Assembly (NCBI GenBank): GCA_933207985.1
Contig: OW240912.1
Span: forward strand, 72,352,361 to 72,416,360
Direction of reading: 5' to 3'
Origin: Pelobates cultripes
Lineage: Eukaryota; Chordata; Amphibia; Anura; Pelobatidae
DNA: 64,000 nt
The position numbers and the translations under genes are program-made. The stretch's first letter is position 1. The number at the start of each line of letters is the position of its first letter. The notes below the pieces were generated by a model that was given only the letters and a program-made list of their open reading frames with translations, did no database searches and was not told where the DNA came from. Of the stretch, positions 40,525-53,907 are shown piece after piece.

Positions 40525-42237
40525 AGGGACCTCTTGGCAAAATAACAACTTACTGTTGATTAACTTGTTATGGTACTCATACACTTTAAGTTGAATTTGT
40601 TGAACCATTTTGCAGTGACCCTCAGCTTCCTTTATTTAAAATAATACCATTTACTAGAAAACTCAGTGTCAGTGAATGATTCACACAGGAAGTCTGTTTC
40701 AAGTTTGATATTTGAAAATGGCTGTAATAAGTCTGTCCTTTAAATTAATAATTTTTCTCTAGTTTTAACAACAATATCCTTGATGATCAGGAAACTGTCC
40801 AAGCTCATTGTAATATTATTCTTAAATCCATTTTCATTCTTGTTCCATAATATTTATAAAACCAGTCTTACCATCCTGTGGTAGATCCTTTATTTTGGAT
40901 ACCCTGTCAGGTGGAACCTCCAGTAATCCAGTTTATTATTTAAAACCTGTAGTTGACCTGTTAAAAAGAAAATAATTTGAATGTAATATCTGAAAATTCT
41001 GCAAATCTCCCGTCACCCTCTTGGGTTCAAAACTATGTACAACGTTACTGCTTTGATAAACAACATTTAAACAGAATCTATGTAAGGCAGATTTTACTAC
41101 GTATAGTGGAGACTCGTGAGTTTTATCTCTATCTACAAAACTCCTGCACATATCTTCCAGGTCAAACTCACGTTGATCAACATCAAATTAATGTTTGAAG
41201 AACATGCGGCAAGGAAAGAGCGAACAATAAAGAAAACTAAATGACAGGAAAAGAGATGTATAAACAACGTAAGAGACAATAGCAAGTAAGCATAAAGTGC
41301 AAGAGAAAATATATCAGGATGGTATATAGAGCATGAGGGAGATTTATAGGACGGTGTTGAAATATCCGTGCTTGAATATATGTGTCCATTTTTTTTATAT
41401 ACCTGCCACAAAATCCAGCATGTAGAGCTGCCAAAACTTAATAGTCGGGACAGTCCATTCAAGGTCAATAGTGACCAGATTGCGATGATGGCAAAGTGCG
41501 ACATTCGGTCCTTAAGAGTGATGTACACACATTGATATATGGGAGTCACTGCTGTAAGAAGTGTTTTACAGTCTTTTCTGTGGGTGTAATAAAGTGTTTT
41601 ACAGCCACAATGAGTATTGGTCCCAAGGAGCTCTGAACAGATGTGTTGAGATATGAAACATTTTATTAATACCAAGGATTGGGCAGACTGAGTTGGAATA
41701 ATTGATTTTAAAATCCCGCTCTGAGCTGGAGGGGCCTGTAACAGATTGTAAAACATAACGCTACAATGACACAAACTTCCGAATGCCCCTGGGACCAACG
41801 ATATGTACAGGAGCAGAATATTTTTCAAACACAATGCAATTACTGAATAGTAGTTATACTATGTATCTAGTAGAAGACGTCATCTCAGGATTAAAATAAA
41901 TATATCTTATATATATATGTGTGTGTCTTTTACAAGTGGGCATGCTAAACATGATGCAAGTGCTTTAAAAACAAATTATAAATGTATAATAGACAAAAAT
42001 AGAACAGTTTTCCTAAGATATATAAAGTTTTAACATATTAGAATATAGTTCGAGACAAACACACTTCAGTCATAAGATATCAATGAAAAACAAAAGAGTA
42101 TAACTGCGCCTAACTAGTAAAATACACATATATAACTTTTAGTTAAAAGCGGTAATGTTCTATTCACATGTGGGGAGGGGTAGGGGGCGGGGGGAAATAG
42201 GTCATAGCATGATATTATAATATATTTAATATATTTT
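40525..42237. other. Unassigned sequence
   Basis: No family recognised. It contains a 233-codon minus-strand open frame (41834-41133) rich in Leu, Ile, Ser and Cys with hydrophobic runs but no motif I recognise; it is likely chance or an unnamed repeat. Near 42100-42240 the sequence is AT-rich with a G-run. Confidence 0.35.
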
Positions 42238-43703
42238 CAAAGTTACTAATGACCTAATCGCAGCTAAATCCAAAGGCCACTACTCCAAACTAATTCTTCT
42301 TGACCTCTCTGTTGCCTTTACACCGTTGATCATGCTCTCCTCCTTCAAACTCTTCAATCACTCGCTCTCTGTGACTCTGTCTTCTTGTGGTTTTCCCTTT
42401 ATTTCTCCCAACGCTCATTCAGTGTCTCCTTTTCTAATTATACCTCCTCCTCTCATCCTATCTTGGTTGGAGTCCCCCAAGGCTCTGTTCTTGGTCCCCT
42501 TCTATTTTCTCTTTATACTGCCTCTCTTGGCAAACTTATTGCCTCTTTTAGATTCCACTACCACCTGTACGCTGATGACAACCAAATATATTTCTCCTCC
42601 CCAGACCTCTCCCCTGCCGTCCTGCAACGTGTCACTGCTTGCCTTTCTTCCAACTCTGACTGGATGTTCTCCTGCTTTATGAAACTCAATCTCTCTAAAA
42701 CTGAACTCCTTGTCTTTGATCTCCCTAATACTGATCCTCCTCTCTCGTTCTCCCTTCAAGTTAGTGATATCCACATAAGTCCATCCTTGCAAGCACGCTG
42801 TCTTGGGATCATACTTGACTCCTGCCTCACCTTTGAGCCTCACAGCCAGTATGTTGCCAAAACCTGTAGATTCCATCTTAAAAACATAGCCTGCATCGGC
42901 CCCTTTCTTACGCAAGATGCTACGGAGGAGCTTGTCCATTCTCTAGTAATTTCCCGCATGGATTATTGTAACCCTCTCCTGATTAGCCTTCCCAAAAGCC
43001 GTATTGCCCCACTACAGTCTGTAATGAATGCCGCCACCAGACTGATTTTTGTTTCATGTCGGTCCTCTCACACCTCACCTCTCTGTCAGTCCTTACATTG
43101 AATTCCTCTAGCCTATAGGAGTAAATTCAAAGTACTAACCCATACCTATAAAGCACTGAACAATTCTAGCCCCTTCTTAAATTCTTATATATCTTCACAG
43201 ATCCATAGGTATGCCCCTCCTAGTTCCCTCTGCTCTGCCCATAACCACCTCCTGACCGCTGCTTGCACCCGTACGGCCAACTCGCGCTTGCAGGACCTCT
43301 TGCTGGCAGCTCCCTTCCTATGGAATAGTCTGCCTACCCCCATCAGACTCTCCCCCAGTCTCCAATACTTTAAAACCCATCTCTTTAGGAAATCTTATGG
43401 CCTCCCAGAGTAACCTCTACCTTGCATAACCGTCTCTTGCTCTCTCCTATAGGGCAGCGCTTTACTCTCTCCTCCAGCTCTGCTTCACTCCCACCTAATT
43501 TGATTGATATTTCCTGTCCTAATGTGTCTTAAAGCAATTCCTACAGACTGTAAGCTTGTTTGAGCAGGGTCCTCTTCAACCTATCGTTCCTGTAAGTTTT
43601 CTCGTAATTGTCCTATTTATAGTTACACCCTCCTCTCATAATATTGTAAAGTGCTACGGAATCTGTTGGTGCTATATAAATGGCAATAATAATAATAATA
43701 ATA
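42238..43703 (+). mobile_element. 5'-truncated L2-type LINE
   Basis: RT blocks are [35 protein letters not shown] (YADD), [24 protein letters not shown] and [10 protein letters not shown] (frame 42385-43101). A 3' region with GTAAGCTTGTTTGAGCAGGG and the characteristic tail GTAAAGTGCTACGGAATCTG ending in (AAT)n follow. The 5' half is missing and the frame is broken around 42385 and 43101. The tail hairpin and AAT repeat are typical of L2. Confidence 0.9.
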
Positions 43704-44571
43704 TCACACATTGGCAAAATTAGAACCACACAGAGCTGGAAATTGTCAGAGCTGGTGGGGTTCAAGTTCTCTTCTCACGATGAAAGGTGTTTGCACAAAT
43801 ACAAACCCTACATCTGACTAATGGTCTTTGTTTATATTATATATACATATACATATGTACATACATATATAAATGGAAACAAAAATCAAGCGCAATCCGT
43901 AAAGATATGCTGCGCATGCAGACAGGTGGCTGAAAATCACGGCAGAAGAAATGGTAGAAAAAAAAGTGAACAGCAAAATTGATTAAGAACAATAAATATG
44001 TAAACATATCTCCCACTGACACGTTTCACCTAAATTAGACTTTATCAAAGTATATTAAATGTCCGTTGGTATGTCTTTAAATGGTGTATTCCAGAATCAG
44101 TTTTAGTTTTTTGCACTCCTAATAAGAGATGTGATTGGTAAAGCATGTCTTTAAAAAATAGTCCAGCCACCTCAAATTTATTTCATATTGGAAGGTAAAA
44201 ATGTAAATCGAAAAAAAAACTTTTTTTTTTGTTTGGTAATGTGATCCTTCAACTTCAATAAACCTTTCCATGCAGAGTGGAAAGAATTGGAGGACAGACT
44301 TGGTGGGCTAATATATATATACATATTTGTATAATGCAGAATATTGCATAGAAATACATAATCATAATGTAGAAATATAATGAAAACTATTTCATAAAAA
44401 TAGACAACTAATAGAAAAATACAATTAATAACATAGGAACATTTTTTTTAAAAGCGGAAAGAAATAGTCTATTGCAGTATAAATAAAACACAATGAATAA
44501 TAAAATAAATGATCAGTGTTAACAAAACCACAATGGATAATATTGACAAGGCAACACACCAAGAATATAGG
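43704..44571. other. Unassigned, perhaps a Penelope untranslated remnant
   Basis: Contains ACACGTTTCACCTAAATTAG and CTTTATCAAAG near 44018-44050, similar in style to sequences next to Penelope elements elsewhere in this window (58650, 58915). No coding match. Confidence 0.3.
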
Positions 44572-45568
44572 TGTAACGCCACCCCGGGTATAGAAAGGGT
44601 TAACGCCGCCAAAGCTGTTCCCTTTTCCCGAATACAAAGTCAGCTACCGAACACTCCTAAGCGCCGAACAGGAAACATACGAATAATCCCCCCAAGTACG
44701 AGACGAGGCTCTGTATTGAGGGTCAAGCAGGATCTGTTTAATGGGGGCTACATGTCAGCCTTTTGTGCAGATTTTCCAGCAAGGGACACTCCCATAGGGA
44801 CCTTGTGGAAGACTGAGACAGTTTTGTACAGCAACCAATCACATACATCTACAGTATAAAACACTCCCACATGGACAGTACAACTCCTCCTCTCTATCCT
44901 GGAGATAATTGGGTTAAGTGCTAGAAGTAACTCATTTACCTCCAGTGATAGAGAATATCCTCTGTTTTATACCAACAGTAAAACCACATAAAAATATATT
45001 TTTCCAAATATACTTAACAGAATCCCCACATTCAACGTATCCCTCAATATAACCGAACAGCGCTCAGATCCCATACATGTAGTTCAATCGCCATGGAGCT
45101 AAAGTCTTGTACAGAGTGCTTTCGACGAAATGAATGAGCTCAATGGGATGGCTATCTGGGGCAGCTCTGTTTGTGCGATGTCACTTCGTTCGTATGAACC
45201 TTGGACAGATCAATGAGAGTCGGTAATTTCAGTGGTGTTCGTGGGAAACAGAGTCCAAAATTAGTTCCATAAGTTTGTCGACGAACTCCGCTGGGCGTTC
45301 GACTGTCCAAGATGGCCGTCACCATGTGTTCGTACATACGAACGACGACCACCCAGCCAACCGTTCTGGAGTTGAAAGTGTCTGCGGTTAACCACAATGT
45401 TAATGAGGGCAGAAAGGTTAACAAGCAGCACACTTCCTTGCTAGGTGGCCTGCCATTCGGTAGTTCATTCATATGTAGGTGAATGAAAGCAGAACCATAC
45501 GAACAACCGGCAAATACAGAACAAACAGACGAAACAGTAGTAATCCAAAGGCAGAGAGGTCTGCCACA
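44572..45568 (-). repeat. 3' LTR of Gmr1-like copy C
   Basis: Minus strand starts TGTGGCAGACCTCTCTG just after the polypurine tract CACAAGGAGGGAGCCA and ends GGCGTTACA. It shares the start and polypurine tract with copy A and the terminal block with the solo LTR at 18268-19401. Confidence 0.85.
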
Positions 45569-47265
45569 TGGCTCCCTCCTTGTGGGACGCTCCGGCAGAC
45601 CCGGCTTGATCCTTCTCGGGTCAACTTGGGGATGTCCGGAACTAGGAAGCTGGAGTGAGGTCTGTTTGCTGGGACAACCCATCCGCATTGCCATTCTGCT
45701 TACTGGGTTGGTAGCTGATGGTGAAGTTTTAGGGTTGCAGGGCTAAGCTCCACCGAAGCAACCTGCCATTGTCTCCTGCAACCTGGTTAAGCCAGACCAG
45801 TGGGTTGTGGTGAGTGACCAATGAAAATTCGTGTCCATAAAGATATGGGGTAAGTTTCTTAAGCGCCCAAACAAGGGCCAAACATTCTTTCTCCACTGCC
45901 GCATAACTCACTTCCCTGGGTAGTAACTTTCTGCTGAGATATGCGACAGGGTGCTCTCCTCCATCTTCTACGACTTGGCTCAGCACAGCCCCCAGTCCAA
46001 ACATGGAAGCGTCTGTGTGGACAAGGAACGTTTGTTATGTACTGGGGCTGCCAAGACAGGGGCATTAACAAAGGCTTGCTTTAGGGCTTGAAACACGGCT
46101 TCACAAGCTGGAGACCACAGGACCTGCTTAGGTAGATTCTTTTTGGTCAGGTCAGTCAAGGGCTTGGCTATCCTACTGTAATCCGGGAGAAAGTGTCTGT
46201 AGTATACTGCAGTCCCTAAGATGGCTAGTACCTGGGTCTTAGTGCGAGGTGTGGGCCAGTTAGCTACCGCCTCCACCTTGGCCGGTTCTGGTCTCTGGCT
46301 CCCACACCCCACCCGGTGACCCAAATACTGCACTTCAGCCATACCTAAGTGACACTTATCTGGCTTCAAGTCAGGCCTGCGGGCCGAATCTTGTCCAGCA
46401 CTAACCCTACGTGAACCAGGTGTTATTCACAAGACTCAGTGTAGATCGCAATGTCATCCAGGTATGCACATGCAAAATCCTGGAAGCCATCGAGGAGCCT
46501 ATCCACCATACGTTGGAAGATAGCCGGGGCATTTTTCATCCCGAATGGCATGACCCTGAACTGGTGCAGGCCAAACGGGGTAACAAATGCCGATTTGGGG
46601 ATAGCTTCTTCGGCCAGGGGAATCTGCCAATAGCCTTTACACAGGTCTATTGTAGTTAGATAATGTCCCCTGGTTATACGATATAGCAGTTCGTCTACTC
46701 TGGGCATTGGGTAGACGTCAGTGGTAGTCTTTTCATTAAGTCGCCTGTAGTCTGCGCAAAACCGTGTGGTTCCATCCTTCTTGGGTACAAGGACTACAGG
46801 CAAGGCCCAGGGGCTGTCCGAGTGCTCAATGACTCCTAACTGAGTCATCTGCTTTAGGGATACAGTAGGGCGGTTGTCTGAGGGGTGCCTGTCCAGGGGT
46901 CTCTATCTTATGTACGGCTAGGGTAGTGTATCCTGGTTTTATGGAAAAGGTAGCCTGTTTTTCCCATAGAAGCTATTTTGCTTGCTCGGTTTCTGAGGGG
47001 CTTAACCGGTCTCCTAATTTTACTACATTAGTGAGATCAGTCTGGGGATCCCTTTCTAACAGGTCAGGGAGGGATAAGCTCTCAGAGTCGTCTGCAGCAG
47101 GGGCATATACTGCAGCAATATCTTCCTGCCTTTCCTGATACTCCTTCAGCATGTTCACATGAAAGGATCGCTGGATCCTTTTATCTGCACAGCTGGCAAT
47201 AACGTAGGTAGTATCACAGAGCTGGGCTACTACCTTATATGGGCCCTGCCAAGATACAGCTTGTC
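45569..47265 (-). pseudogene. 5'-truncated Gmr1-like pol (copy C)
   Basis: Minus-strand frames: integrase C-terminus and linker (47250-46973; HVNMLKEYQERQEDIAAV), RT (46848-46423; LVPKKDGTTRFCADYRRLN, TTIDLCKGYWQIPL, AYLDDIAIYTES), connection (46369-45980) and RNase H (46004-45729; MFGLGAVLSQ, LTPYLYGHEFSLVTHHNP). The last Asp of RNase H (TDHN) reads His here (THHN). Frameshifts and stops occur between frames. The 5' portion is absent beyond 47265, where unrelated sequence starts. Confidence 0.88.
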
Positions 47266-47399
47266 CATTTTCACCATTATTATCAGAATTAACCCCACAG
47301 CATTACAACATTTAAAATAGACAAAAAGGGACATTTTCATTTTTTAATGGTGGTATGGCCAATGCGGGGTGTTCTGAGAAATTGTAGGTGACTTATTAA

Positions 47400-47852
47400 T
47401 AAGAATTCAAATAAATGTCATTCGGTGAAACTGGAATGCCATTGAGGTAAAGTTTTGTCGTCCAGACACGAGGCGCTAGCCCAAAAGAGTTCCAGGAAAA
47501 CAGGTGCCCTGGCCGGTCTCCATTTGTGAGCTTCCTTTGCGAACACAATGCAGAGGAATCTCTTTTCAGGATACAAATGTCCACCCCCCTGCTGTTCGGT
47601 AGCTCATATTTCCCGAATAGGTGGTCAGGAAAAGGAATGGGCAGCGGCCTAAGTTTTACCAGCGTTCGCGCAAGTGCCTAGACGAAAAGAGTTACAGGCA
47701 CTCGACGAACAAGTACCGTTGCCCATGTTCCGGAGAGAAAATCTCTGCCATTCTTTTGTCTGCCACGTGTTCAGTTATAAGAACGGCGGCCACCCAGGGG
47801 AAGCATTCATTAATTACTTCCCTTGCGGTTTCGCACTAAAGTTGCTGGTGTT
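47400..47852 (-). repeat. Gmr1-type LTR fragment, left of the LINE insertion
   Basis: Has family words such as GTTCGGTAG, CACTCGACGAACA and CGGCGGCCACCC in the same order as other LTRs in the window. It continues after the LINE at 53345. The ends are not resolved. Confidence 0.6.
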
Positions 47853-48529
47853 AACATTCTAATAGGGGGAACATTGGTCCGGAGGCACCATTGGACTGGG
47901 GTGGTGCAGATTTGTAGGGGATGGACCGTGGGACTTGCACCTGGTGGGGGTGGGGCTGGGGGGGGGTTTGCATTATGGGGCACCCTGTCCCGGCCCGGTG
48001 CACCTTGAGCGGAGGACTGAACTCTAAAGTAGGGGCCCGGTGCTCTGGGGCTGGCACGCCCGGATTGGAACCATATAATAGCAGGGGGATGCACGGGGTG
48101 TGCTTGCGATGCAGAAACCGGATCCCACCTGGGACCCTTGCCCATCCACAATGCTCTCACACATTTTGTTATGAATACTGACCACACCCTCATAGTATAC
48201 GTTTGCGGGGAATACACTACCTGGTAGGGCGGTGACGGCTATGGACGGTAGAGGACACCTCAGTACCACACACGACACAGGGCGACGGACCCTTGACTAC
48301 AGTCACGCCCCACGGGCAGACGCACACCTGTACAGGCACACAAGGTGCGACCTGGGGACGACTGACGACAGTTGGACTGACTCCCCCGGTACACACCAAG
48401 TGCGTTGAGCCACTACCGGCACCTCACAACTCGGACGAGGTGCGGGGACGGGGGTAGGTGAGGTCAAGGACCTTGGGTCGACTCCTGGTCGCGGGACCTG
48501 ACTCCTGACTGGTCCTCACTCTCAGTCCC

Positions 48530-48640
48530 CCCTTCCTCTCTCTCTCTCTCCCTCTTTCTCTCACTCTCTCTCTCACTCTCCCTCTCTCTCTCACGCTCTC
48601 TCCCCCTCCCTCTCTCGCTCTCCCTCCCTCTTCTCAACCG
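48530..48640 (+). repeat. CT-rich low-complexity tract before LINE ORF2
   Basis: Almost pure pyrimidine (CTCTCT and CCCTC words) ending about 45 bases before the ORF2 ATG. A second pyrimidine tract lies at 52427-52560 in the 3' region. Confidence 0.85.
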
Positions 48641-48683
48641 CTATCTGCCTACCCTTCCCCTCCACACCCCATATTCGCAGACA

Positions 48684-51600
48684 ATGCCCGGTCACTTTAA
48701 GCAGGCAGATCTCTGCCTATGGTCGAACAACGTTCGGGGCCTTAACGTACCAGAACGACGCTCACACCTTCTCTGCACTCTGTGGGCGGCACGCGCGTCG
48801 CTTGCATTCGTCCAGGAAACTCACTTCCAGGGGCGAAATGCACCGGCGCTGCGGGACACCCGCTTTCCAACCGGATACTTTGCCAACCACCCACATGCTA
48901 AAAAGGTGGGGGTGGCAATTCTCATAGCCCGCACGGTGCCCTTTCAGAGCCACGCTAAATTGGCGGACCCAGAGGGCCGCTACATATTCGTGAAGGGCAC
49001 AATTGCCGGACATCCCTATACCTTGGCGTGTGTCTATGCGCCCAATACAGCACAACATAACTTCCTGACACGCACACTGCACGCCCTGGAACGCTTTAGA
49101 GAAGGCATGCTGATCCTGGCGGGGGATCTCAACCTGGCCCTGGACCCGTGTCTGGACACCTCCCTGGGAACTAGCTCCCTACCAGCTTCCTACCAACGCA
49201 AGGCCCTCCTGGCCCTCAAGAACTTGGGGTTGGCAGACTCATGGCGAGTGGCCCACCCACTAGGGAGGGACTACTCCTACTACTCCACGGTCCACAACCG
49301 CTACAGTCGGTTGGACTATATCTTCCTCCCCATTGAATATCTTTCGCTCTTGCAATCCAGTGGGATCCACGCGGCAACTTGGTTGGACCACGCACCGGTC
49401 TGGACTAAGATTGCCTCCCCGCTGTACAGACCACGGGAGAGGCAGTGGAGGCTCAATGAGCAAGTCTTAGAGGAGCTGGCGGCGACAATGGAGATGAGTG
49501 ACGCACTGCAGAAGTACTTTGAGGAGAACACCACCCCAGACGTGGAACCATCGACAAGTGGCAACCCTTGAAACCCTACATAAGACCACCCTATCAGAAG
49601 ATACCTACAGAGAACTCCTGGAGGCGCGGAGAAACCTCAAACAATTGCTCTCACAAGGCCTCCTCCAAACCATTCGCAGATCTCGTAGACACTTCTACGA
49701 ATACTCGGATAAATGCGGGAGACTCCTGGCCAGGCGCCTGCAAAGGGAATGAAGACTCACACACATAACCAAGATCCGTGATCAGACCGGCATGCTCACT
49801 CAACGCCCAGACAGAATAGCGACGGCCTTTCACCATTTCTACAAGGAATTATATAACATCCCGGAAACACGAGGTGCAGCGGCCTGGCTAAGGCGCGAAA
49901 CCGAGATCGCGAACTACCTGGAACGACATATCTCCCGGACCCTTACGGACGAACAAAGGACTGAAATGGAAGAACCTATCTCACTAGAGGAACTCAAACA
50001 CGATCTTAAGATCGCCAAAGCCCATAGGGCGCCAGGCCCGGACGGCCTCCCCGCGGCATATTACAAAAAATTCCAAGACATCCTGCTGCCACACCTCCTG
50101 GGTAACCTAAACCATCTACTGGACGGCGGCCACCTCCCGAGAGACACACTGGCAGCCACAATCTCTCTCATCCCAAAGGACGGGAAGGACCTAACGAACT
50201 GTTCCAGTTACAGGCCGATTTCCTTACTCAACTCTGATTTGAAGCTGTTCACTAAAATACTGGCCATGCGGGTGGGGCGCGCGTTGCCGGACCTGGTGCA
50301 CCCGGATCAGGTGGGATTCATCCCCGGCAGGGAGGCACGCGACAATACCATCAGGGCTCTCAACGTGATCCACCTGGCGGGGGCAGCCGGAAGGGGATCC
50401 TCCTCCTCTCGACCGTCGCCGAGAAGGTGTTCGATCGGGTCGATTGGGGATTCATGCTGGCGACGCTCCGTACGATGGGATTCGGGCCACACATGCTGAC
50501 CTGGATAACTGCCCTTTACACGATACCCACAGCTCGCCTGCGCATCAATGGTGCCCTATCACAGCCATTCAACATCCACAATGGTGTCCCCTGTCCCCCC
50601 TCCTGTTTGCCCTCTCCCTGGAACCATTCCTGGGGGCGGTCAGGCGGGATGGGGGAATCACGGGCCTCGCCTACAATGGACTGCAACAGAGAGTTGCGGC
50701 CTATGCGGATGACCTCCTCTTCTTCCTTGCCAACCCACTCATCTCCCTCCCGAACCTACTAGCAAGGTTCCGGGAGTACGGCCTACTCTCTAACCTCAAG
50801 CTCAACGCTGATAAATCGGAAGCCTGCCCGCTAAAGCTATCTGCCGCTGACACAACTCATCTACGGGCACAGTACCCATTTAAGTGGTGTGCGGATAATC
50901 TCAAATACCTCGGCATCTGGCTCACCGGAGACACGACGCGCCTATTCCAGGAGAACTTTGTACCCATCCTCCGCACGCTACAGCACGACATGACGAACTG
51001 GGGAGGTCTGTGCATATCCTGGTTCGGGAGAATCAATGCATTAAAATTAAACCTTCTCCCTCGACTTCTCTACCTCTTCCAGACCATCCCAATTATGATA
51101 CCCAGGACCTTCTTCCAGATGCTCAACACTGAGATAATAAAATTTGTGTGGAAAACGGGACGACCCAGGGTTAACGGGGCACTCCTGTCCCTGCCCAAAA
51201 GGATGGGGGGCTTGGCTCTCCCCTCGCTAGTCCACTACTACAGGGCCACCCACCTGCTCCGGCTGGTGGACTGGCACACACTAAACTCAGACAAACTCTG
51301 GAAGGAACTGGAGAATAGCCAAGTGGCTCGAAAGTTGCCATCCGCGGTATGGACAGCGCACCCCTTAAAGGACCCCAGAATGACCCACAACCCGTTTATC
51401 CGGGCCACGATGCATGTATGGATTACCACCCGCCTGAAGGACGGACTCACTACAACGCCAGGCCCTCTGACACCTATAACCCATAATCCAGATATCGCAG
51501 GTGGCCTGCGACCCGAGGATGTGTCGGGACACGGGGACCCGGACTGGACCTATATGAAACATCTATGCTCCACAACGGGACTGAAAACATTGAGGGAACT

Positions 51601-52356
51601 GATCCCGGACGGCAAAATCTCATTAATGATTAGGTTCCGTTATCATCAGATCCAGCACTTCTACCGAACCACGGCGGGCAAACACCTTTTCCATAGAGAT
51701 CTAACCGCCTTTGAACACATGTGCGTAGCCAGGGATAGACCACTGAAAGAAATCACGCAACTCTACTCTCTACTGCTCATAACCACACCACGCGCACCAC
51801 AAGCTACAGACCAAACGATAACAGACCAGCAATGGGAGAAGATCCACGTGCTAACGCACCAAGGCACGCTCAGCTCAAAAATCCAGGAACTTAACTACAA
51901 AATTATGCTCAACTGGTACAGGACCCCAGCGAAACTACACCGCATGAACCGAGAAATCCCTGACATCTGCTGGAGATGTGGAGCCGAGGGTGGGACAGAC
52001 GTCCACAGTACTGGAAACAAATCCATTCCAAAATTCAGAGCATCGTAGACCCGGACCTACCATTCCAGCCATTACCGATGCTACTCCACCACACCACACG
52101 CCCTATAGCTACATACAAACGTTCCCTAACCAAACACTTACTTAATGCAGCGAAATCTCTCATCCCTACCAAATGGAGCGCGGCAGAGCCACCGACTGTG
52201 GAGCAATGGATGGACCGCGTAGAGGACATATACAGCATGGAATCCCTCTCGGCATCGCTACACGGCACGGGAGACAAATGTGCTATCACCTGGCTCCCTT
52301 GGTGCACCTATATAGCCCAGAGACGAACCGCAGCGACCAGGGACAAAAGCCACTAG
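48684..52356 (+). pseudogene. Tx1/L1-type ORF2: endonuclease and reverse transcriptase
   Basis: The apurinic-type endonuclease (48684-49571) keeps its signature residues: SNNVRGLN, FVQETHF, LAGDLNLALD, YSRLDYIFLP and LDHAPVW. The linker and RT N-terminus follow (49568-50420; RAPGPDGLPAAYYKKF, ISLIPKDGKD, YRPISLLNSDLKLFTKILA). The palm then runs RVDWGFMLATLRTMGFG and the catalytic AYADDLLFF (about 50700). The C-terminal region ends with a Cys-rich CWRCGAEGG (about 51970), continuing in another frame to 52356. At least four frameshifts and a TGA at 49750-49752 inactivate it. Confidence 0.92.
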
Positions 52357-53344
52357 GAAGCGGAGAACTAGGGAAGCACTATACCTGCCCCACAGAGACC
52401 ATACAAGATACAGGCACTGTCATGCCCCCTCCCCTCTCTCCCCCCCCCCTTCCCCCCCTTTTTTTCTCTTCTTCTCTGCTTATCTTTTCTCTCTCTCTCT
52501 CTCTCTTTCTCCCTACTTCCCCCCCCCTCCCCTGCCTCCTACTTCCAGGCCAGACCCTCGGCCCCCTTTTCCTTCCCCCCAGTCAGGAGATCATAGGCAC
52601 GAGGGTGATGGACAGGGGACGCGGAGGGTGGGGAGAATCCATGGCCCAAACGAGCGGACCTATAGGGGGCATGGGAGGAGGGGGGCACACCAGAGGGGGA
52701 CAGCTACTAGAGTCGAACCCCTGGACCGGGAACACAGTCATGCCTAACGGGTGGGGCGGACAGACGTCACACACCAGGTATCCTGACCAACCCAACAAGT
52801 ACGCAACCATACAAAATCCGACCTGGGGGGCTGGGTGCTGGCCTGCCCCACCCGGCACTAATATGACTACGGCTCCCCATGACTGCAATACACCTGACCA
52901 CTGGATTGGTCCATTAGCTAGGGGAACATCATCCCAACTTGACGAAATGGAGAGAATTTCCCCCCACGACACCGACCTGACCCCCGACCTACGCTGTCCA
53001 GACATCCTACAACTATATACGTAGCTTACACCTATGCGCAATTGCGAGATGACATGAAACAAGGAGAGCGTTCCACCAGGAAGGCAGCCCACAACTAAAA
53101 GTCTTCTCCAACAAGGGCTCTAATGTAGGGCATGTTACAGTTGGCTACAAGTTACTAGTTCCCCATATTCACTAACTATGGTGGCCGATATGAGCCTTGA
53201 GACAGGATGTAATGTATACGGCCACATCTGACCTATAAAACCCTGAATGTTACCCTTTTTTCCTTCTGTACCCCATACACTTTATTATCTCAATAAAAAC
53301 TGATTGGTAAAAAAAAAAACAACAAAAAAAACATTCTAATAGGG

Positions 53345-53890
53345 TGCAGGGGTGGTCCTCATTCGGGAGACGAAAGGATTCTGTTCGTATAAAGTACTCG
53401 CGAACGAAAAAAGGATCAAACATACGACATAAATGGGAAAACATACGAATAGGTTGTAAGTTCCGCCACAAACCATAACATGATATCTGTTAAAATAAAT
53501 GAGAAAAGACACAACATCCAGTGTTGGAAAAGAAAATCCTTCACTGGGGTTGGTAAGGTTGTAGGGTATTAGGGCATAACCCAAGGGATATAATATAGAA
53601 AAGGAAGAGACTGAACTGGGGTTACCAAGAGATCCTCCCAGAAATCAGTCCCTATACCCTGAATTAAAGCTGTTCATTAGTCTAAGGCAGCCACTTGCCA
53701 GTGTAGAACATAAATGAAATATATAGAAGATAATAAACTTGTATTAGCCCCTCTTAAGAAGTGAATAAAACAAGGAAAAGTGAATTACTTGAAAGCAGCC
53801 TCTATTAAGTAGACTCTTTCAAGTAGGAGTTAGAAAACCAGGAGTTAAAACTAACAAGGGGTTTAAACTATCAAGGTAATTGTTTTTATT
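53345..53890. other. LTR fragment resuming after the LINE, then unassigned DNA
   Basis: 53345-53470 continues the LTR-like sequence of 47400-47852 (GTTCGTATAAAGTACTCGCG and similar words). From there to the CR1 start I recognise nothing. Confidence 0.5.
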
Positions 53891-53907
53891 TTCTGTTTAA
53901 AGGGGAT

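Larger units (their letters stand above)
47868..53329 (+). mobile_element. ORF2-only Tx1/L1-type LINE with 15-bp target duplication
   Basis: Flanked by AACATTCTAATAGGG (47853-47867 and 53330-53344) and ending in an A-rich tail. It has about 815 bases of GC-rich 5' sequence finishing in a CT tract (48530-48640), a decayed ORF2, and a 3' region with poly-pyrimidine tracts (52427-52560). There is no ORF1. It lies in LTR-like DNA of the Gmr1 group. Confidence 0.9.

Noticed and set aside
41133..41834. 233-codon open frame on the minus strand
   Set aside because: No recognisable domain and no codon or start context support; probably chance in an unclassified repeat, so not called as a gene.
47810..48399. 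Open frames in the LINE 5' region (135, 84 and 60 codons) as a possible ORF1
   Set aside because: No coiled coil or RRM-like blocks like those of the ORF1 at 38778-39797; composition driven by G/C runs.
52173..53024. 283-codon frame in the LINE 3' region
   Set aside because: It starts inside ORF2 in another frame and runs through pyrimidine tracts and untranslated sequence.
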